DNA of 64,000 nt, taken from NCBI GenBank assembly GCA_019059635.1, contig JAGVRJ010000004.1, forward strand, positions 1,364,001 to 1,428,000, in the 5' to 3' direction. Under the pieces are notes generated by a model, which worked only from the letters and a program-made list of their open reading frames with translations, did no database searches and was not told where the DNA came from. Every line of letters begins with the position of its first letter. Positions within the stretch are counted from its first letter, which is position 1. Position numbers and translations under genes: made by a program. Positions 34,886 through 47,368 of this stretch are shown here, piece by piece. The stretch comes from Proales similis (taxonomy: Eukaryota; Rotifera; Eurotatoria; Ploima; Proalidae).

Positions 34886-35049
34886 CGCTTACTATCGCTT
34901 TTGTAAATGCAGGAATGCCAATCATCGACTTAAACTTTTATACTTTTCTGCTTGCCTGTACTTTTCATGAATTATTTAAGCTTGTTTGCTCTTTCGGACA
35001 ATTCTTTGCCGAATTTAACTCGAAACCCAGCGGAGCGGGTTGAGGTTCT
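34886..35049 (-). repeat. Upstream block shared exactly with copy A3 (44209-44372)
   Basis: These 164 bases before the A2 start codon match those before the A3 start codon, then diverge abruptly. The block probably contains the promoter and 5' UTR, so the duplication carried its control region. A TATA-like string (tttatacttttc) lies within it. Confidence 0.8.
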
Positions 35050-35375
35050 CGAAAATCGATATAGACAAGAGCAAAAAACTTAAAATCAATTCTGAAAGAC
35101 TTGGAAAGGAAAAAACGCGAATCGGTTCAGAAATTAATTGACGCAATCAACCTTGGACTGCTTTGCAACTTATGCCGAAATGGATCAGATACGCGAGATA
35201 GCGAGAATAAGTTATGCGCGCATGAAAGCCAAAAAAAGAGAAAAAAAAGTGAGAAAATGAGAGAAAACAATCGAAAGAACGAGAGTAAATGAGAGAACGA
35301 GAGGGCGCCTGAGGAGTTGCTTTCTGTAAATAAGTTTTGTTGACAAACGCTGATTATAAATATCTAGAACAAACA
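35050..35375. other. Spacer between A2 and anoctamin
   Basis: A purine-rich tract (35226-35310) is visible. No gene is seen. It must hold the promoters of both divergent neighbours. Confidence 0.5.
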
Positions 35376-38105
35376 ATGATTGACTTGGACGCATCTGGAC
35401 CTTTGTTTGTCATAGAATTTAGTGCCAACTGTCGAGCAGACATCAAACAATGGCTTGAGCACAAGCTCAAGACAGGCAAAGAGAAGAAAGGTGCCGAGCT
35501 AGACGTCTACTTATCGGAACCGTCGGGTACTTCGGTGAGTCAATTGATCGATTCTATCGACCCACATGTCTGAGCCGAGCGTTCTGTCAGACCTCGTTTC
35601 TAATTGTGCAAGCATCTGATCAAAGGCATGTGAGCCTCACCTTGTCATCTGAGAACCCATTTTAAGTTTGCTTCTCTAGGATCTTGCGAGGCGCCGAAGA
35701 GATCGGGCTAAAGAAGCTGCACAAAAACGGCTACGTGTGTGGTTTCATCGCCAGCGAGTTGTCGAGTTTTGTTGGCTCAGGTCTGAGACTGTCCTCGCCT
35801 TTTCATCTCATTTGCTCTAAATTGTTCTCAAAGACGATCTGTCGCGCTTTTTTTCACAATCGGATCGTATAAAAATAATCGAGTTTGAATTGGATAATCT
35901 GTCGCACGACTTTGACCAGACTCAGCTGCCGGAAGGAATCGTCCTCAAAAGCCATGACACGATTCGTAAGTCGATGCTGTTCATCGCAGCCGCACACTCG
36001 CTCTTTTAAGCCATCGAATCCAAGTTAATCAGCTGAAAATCAATCAGCTCGTAAGCGACTACTACCCACTTCATGACAAGCACGAAATGCACAAGCTTGA
36101 ACGCGTCTGGTACAAGAACCTATCTGCTTACGGCCCATTCAATTCTATACCGATTGGTTGGTTCATCCTACTTGACTCTTTTCCACAACAGTTCGATTAA
36201 ACTCAATGCAAGAGAAGATAAAAAATTATTTCGGCGAATCGGTCGCGTTTTACTTTCGTTTCTTTGAATACTACACAAAATCGTTGTATCTATTCTGCGC
36301 AATCGGTAAGAATCGCTGTTTGACAAATTGATTGCTGACTAGGACGTCGAATTCAAGGCGTACTCATTTGGTTGCTGCCTATTTCGTCATTCACCTGCTT
36401 CATGCTGTTCGGCTTGTTCAACATGGTTTGGAGCACAGTGTTCACTGAGCTGCTGAAGCGTCGCAGCAAAGAGTGCGAATTCAAATGGGCCACATTCGAC
36501 TCCAAGTTGAACGAGAGGACTCGAGCCCAGTTCCGCGGCGAGTTGAACTTATCTCCGATCACCGGCCGATTTGAGCCCCATTATCCCAAGTGAGTGTGCT
36601 ACTCTCCTCTTCACTGATCTCGCCTCTGTCTTTTGTTCAAGGTCAATGCTCAACCCAGACAGAAGCGAACCATGAAGAAATATTTTGTCTCTTATCCGAT
36701 AATAGGCGTCGCGTTCATGCTGGCCGCTTTCTTGATGTTCACCTATTTCAGAATTCAGTTCGCCGTCAACGATCTTTACAACCACGACTCCTATTTTCAC
36801 ATGTTCGTCCGAATGTTGCCATCGATCGGCTACTCGCTGGTCATCATTCCGATGAGCTATGTCTACAAGCAAGTGGCAGTTCGTCTAACCGACTGGGGTA
36901 ACTGTCCTCTCGATCTGCTTGTCATCTTTTTTCACATATAATCGGGTCTCGTAAGAAAACCACCGAACCCAATCGGCGTACGAAAGCAATTTGACCACAA
37001 AACTCTTCGTGGTAAATTAAGCGTCTCGAACAAAACTGAATATCTCTATCTCAAGTCTCTTTTTCAAGTTTTACTTTGCCAACAGTTTCCTTAGTCTCTT
37101 TTATGAGGTGTTTGTGATTCAGAATTTCGACAACATGGCAAATGTAAGCCAGGAGCGAACCGCTTTCTTCAATTTCTGATTGAAACCAAATTTTGTTTGT
37201 GCGATTGAAGCTCCTGATCACTATATTGATCACGAACGCAGTGGTCAATCATTTGACCGACGTGGTTGCTCCGTACACGATCAAGCGAATTAGAAAGAAG
37301 CTTTATCTAAAAGAGAAAAACTTTGACAACGAGCCGTCGAAGGAGGCTGAGAAGCAGTCGCTTACACTCGACAAATTTGAGGTTTGTTGTGGTCGCACAG
37401 CGAACAATCAGCCCAAATCGAGCAGTGATTGAGTTCATCTGCTTAAAAGGGAACTTACTCAGACTACGTGACCTTGTTCGAGCAGTACGGCTATTTGGCA
37501 ATGTTCTCGACTGTTTGTCCGTGGGTCTCGCTAGTCGCACTCTTAAACAACGTGGCCGTAATTTAACCATATCTGACCGAGTGCATTCACTTGCTCAAAA
37601 ATGAAAACTAGGAGCAAAGGTCTGACGCGTTCAAGTACTGCCATGTGTTCCAGAGGCCGGGCTCAAGCAGCTCGATCGGCTTTGGCACGTGGCAGACTGC
37701 TTTTGAGATTGTTGGAGTGTTATCGGTGATGACCAACACTATGCTGATCGCCCTTCATCCGGAGACGCGCTCCTACTTTAGCGATCTGAGCGAGAGCCAA
37801 TACGTTCTTTTGTTCGTTGTCTTTGAGGTAAACTAGTCACCGTTCTGTGTTGGAAATTTGCTTGCTAAAGAATGCTCATCGGCGTCGACGAGCAGCATCT
37901 TCTCGTCTTTTTGAAATTCTTTCTCATGTTCATCATCCCGGACGAGTCAAAGAAGGTGAGCATGGCCAAGCAGATTTATCAGTTCAAATCGGCCGAGGCG
38001 CTCAAAGCTCAAGTAAAATCTGGTTCCCTCTTATTCTCGAACATTTCCCCAAATCAACTGAGAACATACCAAAAAGGCAGCCAAAAAAACAAGCTGAGCA
38101 TCTAA
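35376..38105 (+). CDS. Anoctamin (TMEM16), ANO8/ANO10-like
   Basis: About 13 short exons. Anoctamins are ten-helix membrane proteins that act as Ca2+-activated chloride channels or lipid scramblases. Recognisable blocks in order are the cytoplasmic N-terminal IGLKKL segment, IKNYFGESVAFYFRFFEYYT (entry to helix 1), RAQFRGELNLSPITGRFEP, ENHRTQSAYESNLTTKLFV, a helix pair LLITILITNAVVNHLTD, EQYGYLAMFSTVCPW, and EQRSDAFKYCHVFQRP. The C-terminal helix QHLLVFLKFFLMFIIPD leads to KKVSMAKQIYQFKS. The order and the ENHR and RSDAFK motifs favour the ANO10 branch. The first exon join (after 35534) and the last few codons are uncertain. AATAAA lies at 38200. Confidence 0.88.
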
Positions 38106-38932
38106 CCGCTATTCAGCCTAACCAGCGTCCTTAAATCGAATCAAGCCCAACTAACGCATGCAAAAATAACAAATTCAAAAACAATTTATTGACAATTGAA
38201 ATAAACAATAACGCTTTTACACCCATCTTGGCGGTGCCGATTTCTCGACTTTGAACTGATTGTCTCGTCGGTCATATGAACTTGTTTGAAGGAAACCAGA
38301 AGAGCAAAGGACTTGCCTTTTCTCGCAATTGGCTTTTGTCGGGCGCTTAATTGCATAGTTCTGACTGGCTCATAAAAAGTCTAATAAAACTTGAGATCAC
38401 TTCGACTCGTCGATCAGCAACTTGATTAACAGCCGAACTAATAAAATTCGAGGCAAATATCGGTTGATTCATGTCGTTTTCCATAAACATGTGACAGTCC
38501 ATTGAGCCTGTAATGAGCGATTAACAAATACTAAGAGTTTAAATTCACTGATTGTAGCGAAGCAATAAAACGGCTGCAAAGAAAAATGCCTGCGTAGGAG
38601 TTGAATTAAAGTTTCAGTTTGGCGATTGATATCTGCGAGAAGGAATAAAGCAAAGAAGCTATATTTTTCTGGTCAAACAGAACTAGAAAGCGAAGTTTGA
38701 CCAAAAAAGTAAGGAAATAAGAGTTTGAGTAAATAAAAGTGAGGAAATTAAAGCAACCATTATCAAGGTGGCGTAACGTTCATTTGAGTCTCTATAGGAA
38801 TTCGTATAAAAAGAGAGCAAACTGCGAACAATTCTATTGAAAGATTTTTTCAATTCAATTCTACAGAAATAGCAGAAAACGATTTTAGAAGAAGAGTTTT
38901 GGGAAAAGAACTTTCTGAAACACAAATAATAA
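38106..38932. other. Spacer between anoctamin and PAN-WD40 B1
   Basis: It holds the anoctamin AATAAA (38200-38205). A minus-strand open frame at 38683-38985 overlaps the B1 first exon and has no domain. No other gene is seen. Confidence 0.5.
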
Positions 38933-40204
38933 ATGATGGTTCTGATGGCATTCTTCTTCAATATATTGGCTATGGTGACTTCCATCGGTAAATGTCAAAA
39001 CAAATTGCGTGTCTGTCTCTGTCTCCCACTCTGGTTCAAGTGAGTGCTTTGGTCTCCGATGGTGTTTTCTTCAGCAAACTCGAGTTCAACTCCGAGTACC
39101 AGATCAACTCAAACTCGGTCGAATCTTTGGACTATCGCACCAACATTCGCAAGGTCGCCTGCTTGTCCTTGTGTGCTAGACTGCCCGAGTGCCATTCTGT
39201 GATCCGAAAGGGCGATGACTGCCGTTTGTTGCGATGGCTGAACAGCTCATCTTGGACAGCCTCGTCCCAGCAGACTCAAGTCTACCAGAAAAAGTAAGCT
39301 TGCGAATGCTTTTTCAATCAAATTTAATTTCTTATTTTTCTTCTCAGGACCTAATAAGGCGAGAACCCTTGTGCGACTATAGAATATACGTCATGGAAGT
39401 TCTTCCAAATAATGCGCTGGCCTTTAGCTGTGATTTTTACATCAAGGTGTATGACTTGGTGTCTGAGTCGGAAAAACATAATTTTGAAGCTCACGAGGAG
39501 GAAGTTCTTTCCATGAGAACCCGAGTCCCGGCGGTGAATTTGTTTCCGGAAGTCATGACGGATTCATAAAATTTTGGGATCCATCTATATGGATTTTACT
39601 GGCTTCGTGGAACTTAGGCAGCAAAGTTAACGACTTTGCACTGATGTCGAATTATTTTTTTATCGCTGGTACTGAAAACGGTAAAGTCAGTATCTTCGAA
39701 ATCGCAACGAGAACATCAACGGGGCAATTTTCAACTGGAGTTTATAACCTGATGTCAACTGTAGCCGTTTCTGGTGAATTGGTCGCTTGCGCTGGTGCTA
39801 CCAAAACGGAGATCTGGGACATAAACGTATCGATTCTCGTCAAAAGTGTGGATATGCATTTAGGAAATGTTCGTGACATCATTAAGATGCCCAACGGCGA
39901 TTTGATCAGTGCATCGACAGACAAAACAATCGCAATCTGGCAGAGTCCGAACTATAGATTTGAGAAAGTTCTCAGAGGTCATGGTGGGGAGTTACGCCAA
40001 GTAGCTCTTTTGCCTAATGGAGATTTGGTGAGCGTAGGGATGGAAGAAACACTGCGTGTCTGGAAGAATGGAACGTTTGAGAGCAAAATGAACGTCTCCT
40101 TGCCAAACACCAACGGAGCTTGGTCGCTCAAGGTTTGGGTGAATGGCACGCTCGTCATTGGCAGTGAATCGGGAGAACTCTTATTTCTGAATCAAATCGA
40201 CTGA
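38933..40204 (+). pseudogene. Secreted PAN-like/WD40 protein B1, frameshifted
   Basis: Exons 38933-38987 (signal peptide MMVLMAFFFNILAMVTS), 39041-39293 (cysteine module with VACLSLCARLPECHSV) and 39359-40204 (WD40) follow the three-exon layout of subfamily B. Within the WD40 exon, at about 39521-39533, 11 bases stand where the intact copies have 9, so the frame shifts after SMRT and soon meets a stop at 39567-39569. The following sequence resumes homology in another frame (FIKFWDPSIW and onward) and stays open to 40204. This is either a young pseudogene or an assembly error. It is the only copy on the plus strand. Confidence 0.7.
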
Positions 40205-40556
40205 ACCAACCATTCCAATAATCAACAATCAAGTTATCGTGTTTCTTGCAGTAAGCGCGCAAAATATGTTTAGATTTAATCCGGGTGTTGAATGTGATTT
40301 TGGCGAGCAACAATTTAGAATCCAAGCTACTTAAAAAAGAAACTAAATTTTTTTCATTTCAATTTTAAGTTTATTTTCAAGTTTATAAGTAAATCCAAGT
40401 TTTGCGCGTTTTCTCCCTTCAAGTGTCTTTCTCAAAGGGGCAAGAAGTTTCTCCGGCATTAAAAATTATTCGGGACACTTAAGTAGGATTGAAGCAAATT
40501 CGATCATCATATGCAATAATCGCTCATTGCTTTGACTACTAGGGAATTCAATCGGT
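40205..40556. other. Spacer between B1 and B2 (convergent 3' ends)
   Basis: No gene is seen. It holds the 3' UTRs of two convergent copies. Confidence 0.5.
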
Positions 40557-41854
40557 CTAAGCCAAAAACAAAAGTTCCCCTGAGCTGGTGCCCATTACCA
40601 GAGTACCATTGACCCAGAGTTGCAAGCATTGGACTCCAGTAATAGCTGCAAAAGAAATGGTCATTTTGCTTTCAAATGATCCCCTTTTCCAAACACGCAA
40701 TGTTTCCTCATTTCCTGCACTTGCCAGATCTCCATTGGGAAGATACACCGCCTGGCGAAGTTGTCCAGTGTGCCCATTGAGGGTTTGCTTCAATCCGTAG
40801 CCGGGGCTTTGCCAGATTTTGATCGAATTGTCCGATAATGCACTAACCAGATCGCCGTTCGGCATCATAATCATATCGTGCACGTTGGTTGAATGTGAAG
40901 TCACAATGGTGACAAGGCTCTTAGTTGAAATATCCCAAATCTCTATTCTGTTAGTTCCACCACAAGCAACCAATTGACTAGAAATGGCCACAGTTGACAT
41001 CAAGTTTCCAACTCCAGTTAAAAACTGTCCCGTTCTAGTTCTCGATATCAGATTGAAAATACTAATTTTGCCATCTCCACTGCCAGCGGTAAAAAAATCA
41101 TTTGACATCACCGACATATGGTTTACCCAGCCGTCTAAGATTATCTCTGCCAAAAGAGTCCAAGTGTATGGGTTCCAAAATTTGACCTTTTTATCTTCGC
41201 TCCCACTCGCAAGTTCACCGTTTGGAAGGGTTCTTAACGAACGCACTTCTTTTCCGTGTGCACTTTTATCAGTCGTAATTGAACCGCTGACCAAGTCGAC
41301 CACTTTTATTCGATTGTCGCAGCTGAAAGCAAGCGCATTGTTTGGGAGAATCTCCATAACAAATATTCGCGAGCCACATGCCGAAACGCGCGCAATTAGT
41401 TCGCCTTTGAAGTTGAATCTTCACAGAAGCAAATACAACGCAATAAGAAACAAGCACTCTCGTCTAATTCAGAAACAACAAGCAAATATTTACTTTTTCT
41501 GGTAGACTTGAGTCTGCTGGGACGAGGCTGTCCAGGATGAGCTGTTCAGCCATCGCAACAAACGGCAGTCATCGCCCTTTCGGATCACAGAATGGCACTC
41601 GGGCAGTCTAGCACACAAGGACAAGCAGGCGACCTTGCGAATGTTGGTGCGATAGTCCAAAGATTCGACCGAGTTTGTGTTGATCTGGTATTCGGAGTTG
41701 ACCTCGAGTTTGCTGAAAGTGAAATCATTTGTCACTAAAGTACTCACTTGAATCAAAGCGTTAATCAGAGTCAACTGCTAGAGTAAGCGTTAAAATAACT
41801 ACCAAAATTCGGAAGAATTGTCAGCAGACCGACTAGAAAAGTTTTCCAACTCAT
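40557..41854 (-). CDS. Secreted PAN-like/WD40 protein B2
   Basis: Exons 41854-41803, 41746-41494 and 41418-40557 (52, 253 and 862 bases) join in phases 1 and 2 to 388 residues. Signal peptide MSWKTFLVGLLTILPNFG, then the module with C-x3-C-x5-C-x9-C cysteines, then a WD40 propeller starting KFNFKGELIARVSACGSR. Blades end in motifs such as VKFWNPYTW, IEIWDIST and IKIWQSPGYG. All three exons are intact. The function is unknown. Confidence 0.75.
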
Positions 41855-42929
41855 AGCAAATTCAGAATAATTGAAGAAATGTCTTCTTAAGCTTTTGTTT
41901 CTCAAATAATTTTTAGAAAATAATCGAACCACCAGTTGGAACTTATCCTTTACAAGCTCTTGGCAAAGTTCAATCTCAAGTCCAAATGGCAGACCTTGAG
42001 ACCAGTAGACGCTTAAGAAAACAGCATGTTTGTCACTTGTTGACGTGTTGTTTGTCAAGGAACACAAAAACAGAGCTTCACGCCAATAAGCACGCTTTGA
42101 ATTTTATTTTTCTAAGTGATCGGCATTGGATCAAGCCTTTTTCACCCTCTTTTTTCTCGGCTCACTTTTCACTTTATCCACTGAACATTCATTTTTAATG
42201 ACCGATCGATTTTCTCAAGACTTGACAAGTCTCGATTTGGTCATAAAATGCTGGCACATCGACAACACGACCAAAGTTGCTGAATAATTTATTGAGAGTC
42301 GATATTTCAATTATTGATGGGTTATGCGGTTTTGCGAGAAGAAATCGCAAAGTTGGCGCGTTTTCACCTCGATTCATCCGAAATCGACCCGCTACTCAAA
42401 CTGATAAATTAAATCGAAAGAAAACTTTGTTACTGCTCTTGACACAGATTTTTTGAAAAATCTTCATTCTAGAACGACCGTGAAAAACGATTTTTCTTAC
42501 TTATCCGAAAAGATAATTTAACACGCGAAATGGGAACCTAAACAGTCGAATAATAAAGAGGCTCAGCACTAAAATTGGGGAAAAAAACTGCAACTAACAA
42601 CTGCATCAATTTAATCCAACTGGATTAGGGTTAGACCTTTCTTAATCAAATATTTAAGAGATTTCATAGAAATTCTGTGATCAGAAATCAACTTAAACCA
42701 GAAATAAAACTTGACCGGAGTTGGTAGCAATCATTAATGGGCTCGAGCTAGCCATTCAATAAAATTGGAAGGATTCGAGATGTTCCTGCGACAGATTTAA
42801 ACTCTCTGTCCCAAGCTTATACAAAGTAAAAAAGAAGCAAATATTCCTGCGCAAGTTTACTAAGGTCCCATCAAAAGTTTTCTAATGAATGTGATTTTAA
42901 TTTTTTTGGGTTCGGGCTTTGATGGCTTT
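41855..42929. other. Spacer between B2 and A3
   Basis: About 1.1 kb with no supportable gene. The promoter of B2 (minus strand) should lie near 41860-42000 and the 3' UTR of A3 at the right end. Confidence 0.5.
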
Positions 42930-44208
42930 TTAGACATACACTTGGATTCTTTTTTCAAAGCCAACCAAGAGTTCGTTGTTTGGCAAAATGGCGAGATTTT
43001 TAGCCGAATCGGTCATGGTAACTGTTTTGATATGGGCTCCAGTTTGAACGTTCCATACTACGATTGTTTGGTCATCGCTCGCGCTGCACACACTTCCATC
43101 GGGCAAAACTTGCAAGTCATTTACTCTGGCCGATTGAAAGCTGATGGTTCTTAGAAAGTTCATTGTATTCAAGTTCCAGATTTTGATATTATGATCCTTA
43201 GAACTACTGATTAAAATGTTGCTCGAGTAATTCAATAGGGCGAGTATATCATCGTTGTGGCTTCCCAAGCGACCGATAACAGTTTGATTGAGTCCGTTAC
43301 TTAGATCGATATGCAAGAGGCCGCCAGAGGCAAGCGTACCGTCTGGAAATAACGCAATTCTAAATAACTGATTGAGGCCCGATGGGTAATTTGCTACGAA
43401 GGAAAAATTCATCATTCTCCAAACCAATATGCGACCGTTAATAAGCCCAGCAAATAGAAACTCGCTTGTGCATTGGATGTCTTCGACTGCATTCGGATGA
43501 CTTAATGACCTGAAATTCTGAATTCCTCCGGTCTGTGTAACATTCCAAATGTTAATTTTGTTGTCATCTGAGCCACTGGCCAGCTGGTTAGGTTTTATCA
43601 GTTTTACAACGTTTACCCTCGATGTGTGTATTGATCCAGACGCAATCACAGAAAAGTCTGTGGCATTCAAGATTTCGACTCTCGAATCGATGCCGATCGC
43701 AACCAAATTTGACGAGATTACTTCGATATCCGAAATCGGTTCATTGAATTCGGTTGACTCTCGAAGGAATTGCCCTTGAAACTGGTAAGGTGTTGACGTG
43801 GACGTGGTCGGCAGATTAGGTGGTGGCGTAGTCGTCGGCGATAGCCTTTTCGATGCTTAAAATCGAGTTCGAACGGAATGTGATTGAAAGAGAGCTTCAC
43901 CTTTTCGTGAAGGCCACCTGAGACCAAGACGGATCAGCGGTCGCCCAGCAAGTGCTGTTGATCGAAGTGACCAAATGACACAGCGAAGGCGACCAGATGA
44001 CCGCATTGCAGCCGCTCTGCTTCCCACACTCGTGCAAACATTGCAGCTTGCCTCTGCCCAGAAAGGTCTCGATCAGGCCGGCAGCAGGCTGCTCAGTTTG
44101 ATACTGAAGGCTGTTGAATGTCTCTTGGTCGAACAAGACGCCCGAAACCTGACTGGCGAGAATGCTCGGGACTAGTTTCAAAGTAGAAAAAAGGAAAAGC
44201 CAAATCAT
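42930..44208 (-). CDS. Secreted PAN-like/WD40 protein A3
   Basis: Exons 44208-43901 and 43845-42930 (308 and 916 bases, as in A1 and A2) join to 407 residues. Its exon 1 and the first blades of the propeller are essentially identical to A1 (VAIGIDSRVEILNATDFSVI), while the central blades differ (for example HNIKIWNLNTMNFLRT). Signal peptide, cysteine module, proline/threonine linker and propeller are intact. Confidence 0.75.
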
Positions 44209-44372
44209 CGCTTACTATCGCTTTTGTAAATGCAGGAATGCCAATCATCGACTTAAACTTTTATACTTTTCTGCTTGCCTGTACTTTTCATGAATTATTT
44301 AAGCTTGTTTGCTCTTTCGGACAATTCTTTGCCGAATTTAACTCGAAACCCAGCGGAGCGGGTTGAGGTTCT
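44209..44372 (-). repeat. Upstream block shared exactly with copy A2 (34886-35049)
   Basis: It is the partner of the block before A2, 164 bases without a difference that I can see, ending abruptly after ggttct. Confidence 0.8.
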
Positions 44373-45069
44373 AGCTGTGGGAAACTTGAACCAGCTTATT
44401 GAGAAAATCAATTGAGAATTGACAACAAGAAAGTAAGATAAACATCGGAAGACTATGAAGTGTTCAATATAAACCTACGAAATCAACCTTGGAATGCTTT
44501 GAAACCGATGCTAATGATTTGGGAGCCGTCTGTTGTTATGCTGGCTTTTCTGGGTGTGTCTGAACACATCTAGAGACAACAGTTATCGACTTGAATGCCA
44601 CCAGACATTTGTTTTTCCAAGACTTGACTACGAAAACTAACTCAAACGAACCAAATCAGAATAAGAAAACAGGGTGGCACAAAAACTTTCGTTGGTAACC
44701 AAGCCGTCGAATTTGGTAGTTGACAGAACATGAATCAATTTGGCGGGAATTCTACAACTATGCAATTGTCCATACCTTGGCTATAAGAGAATGGTGAGCA
44801 TCGACTTGGGACAAGATCTCAGCTTCACTAATGAAGCAACAGACTTTTTTACGCCTCGCGAAAGCATTCAAGATTCAGGTTTACAAGGAGAGACGCTTTA
44901 TTGATTAGAAATAGATCGACTTGAATATTATAAGAGTGGCCTTAGACGAGAATTTGTGCGGTAGAACAATCGGAGTTCGGGAAAGGATAACGATTCAGAT
45001 CGATTAGGATTTATCTTATCCGTCCTTGAAAAGCTCATTTGTTTGGTAGCTAGTTCATCTGATTTGAGT
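44373..45069. other. Spacer between A3 and B3
   Basis: No gene, RNA or repeat is supported. The short ORFs here have no domain. Confidence 0.5.
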
Positions 45070-46368
45070 TCATCTGAGAAATAAAAGTTCTCCTGATCTG
45101 GTGCCAACCACAAGCCTGCGATTGTCCCAGACTTGCAGGCATTCAAGTTCGTCAGTGGCTGGGAACGAAATGTTCATTTTGCTCTCAAATGATTCACTTG
45201 CCCAGACACGCAATGTGTCCTCCAATCCTATACTGGCCAGATCACCGTTCGGTAGGCAAGCAGTTTGGCGTAGATCACCAGTGTGTCCAATGAGTGTTTG
45301 CTTCAGTCCATAGCCGGGGCTTTGCCAAATCTTAATCGATCGGTCGGTCGATGCGCTAACCAAATCGCCGTTGGGCATCTTGATCAGGTCGTGCACGTTT
45401 GCTGTGTGCGAGTTCAAAGTGGCAAAAAGAATCGAAGTTGAAATGTCCCAAATTTCAATTAGAGTATCTCCACCACATGCGACTAAATTGCTTGAAAGAG
45501 CCACAGTTGACAGCATATAACCAACCCCAGTCGAAAGCTGTCCGCTCATATTCCTTGATCTGATATTGAAAATGCTGATTTTACCGTCTGTAGTTCCAGC
45601 GATAAATACATCACTTGACATCACTGACATATGGTTTACCCAGCCGCCTAAGATAAACTCTGCCAACTCAGTCCAAGTGTATGGGTTCCAAAATTTGACC
45701 TTTTGGTCATCACTGCCACTCACAAGTTCACCGTTTGGAAGGGTTCTTAACGAACGCACTTCTTTTTCGTGAGCATTTATCTCATATGTTATTAAACCGG
45801 TCACAAAGTCGTAGACTTTTATCAAACCGTTGCAGCTAAAAGCAAGCGCATCGTACGGCAGCATTTCCATCACGAATACTCGCGAGCCACATGCCGAAAC
45901 GCGCGCAATTAGTTCGCCTTTGAAGTTGAATCTTCACAGAAGCAAATAAAACGCAATAAGAAACAAGCACTCTCGTCTAATTCAGAAACAACAAGCAAAT
46001 ATTTACTTTTTCTGGTAGACTTGAGTCTGCTGGGACGAGGCTGTCCAAGATGAGCTGTTCAGCCATCGCAGCAAACGGCAGTCGTCGCCCTTTCGGATCA
46101 CAGAATGGCACTCGGGCAGTCTAGCACACAAGGACAGGCAGGCGACCTCGCGCATTTTTGTTCGGTAGTCCAACAATTCCACCGAGTTTGGGTTGATCTG
46201 GTAGTCGGAGTTGACCTCGAGTTTGCTGAAAAATACACCATCAGAGACCAGAGCAGCCACTTGAATAAAAGTGTGAGACAGAAGCGATCTGAAAAGCCAT
46301 GTTCGCTGATATTTACCGAAATACGGCAGCATAACCACCAGACCGGACAGATATTTATTCAAACTCAT
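45070..46368 (-). CDS. Secreted PAN-like/WD40 protein B3
   Basis: Exons 46368-46317, 46259-46007 and 45931-45070 have the same lengths as in B2 (52, 253 and 862) and join to 388 residues. Signal peptide MSLNKYLSGLVVMLPYFG, cysteine module with EVACLSLCARLPECHSV, then an intact propeller with VKFWNPYTWTELAEF and IKIWQSPGYGLKQTL. The segment 45900-46345 is nearly identical to 48200-48642 in B4, showing a recent duplication or conversion. Confidence 0.75.
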
Positions 46369-47368
46369 CACTGATTAAAAGTTCTTTCAACTAATATCTT
46401 TTAAAGCTTTTTGTGTTTTTAAATTCGACTGTCGTGTAAGATTTCAAGTCTTAAATATTTAGAATCGAAGTCTTTTTGGTTCAAGTTGCTTTGGCTAATT
46501 TGCTTGAACTTTTATACTTGTTTGGCTGAAATCTTAGTCGATGTAGATTGCTACAAGCAATTGTCAACTAATCTACCGTCAGTCCAATTCGAATCTACAT
46601 TTTTCTTTCCGTTTATTAAGATCACGGCTTTTAGACCACACTGTCGAGAAATAAAAATTTCAATCAAATGAAAGGCAACAGATTTAGTTCTATGGCTTTT
46701 TTCATTCAATCGACTCTGATTTTTGTCAATGCTTTCAATAGTCAGAGCCATGCTTTAGCAGTGTAGCCCAAATCAACAAAAACAGAAGCTAATGTCAAGG
46801 AAGTCAACAAGCAACGAGTGACGTTAGTGAGTAAGTAAAAAGGGGCAAAACAATCGTTCCTATTTTAAAAATGCTTAATTGCTGCGCCGACTCGTCCAAT
46901 CTGCTTTGGGCGGCCGAAATGAATTATGGACGTCTTGTTCGATTACCAACTACTAAAAGCCAATTCCTATCGATAAGCTCACACCTTAGTCGTCAACCAT
47001 ACATTTTTAAGCAATCGGTCGATATTGCTCAGACTTTTAGGGTAAGTTAAACTGCTGTTTTTCTATGAGCCAATCAATCTAGACTTTTTGACCTCGTTTG
47101 CCGTTGATGCTCAGCCGAAACTTGACAGCATTTAGGTAGACTGGCTAGAAATTTCATTCTACTGATTGCAGATTATTTTGCCGAATGCAGAATGTATAAG
47201 AGAGGATTACAACTGTAGACTTTATTTATTGCTATGGAAATTTTTTCAAATTTTATTTATTTCTAAAGGGCCTCAACAGTTACATATTGAAAATCAGGTA
47301 TAAAATTACTTTTGGCCAGCAAAGAGGCCGCAAGAAATTTCTAATCGAGAAATTGATACAAAATGGAT
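46369..47368. other. Spacer between B3 and B4
   Basis: One kilobase with no supportable gene. Confidence 0.5.

Noticed and set aside
38683-38985. Minus-strand ORF over the B1 first exon
   Set aside because: It overlaps the B1 signal-peptide exon and has no recognisable domain.
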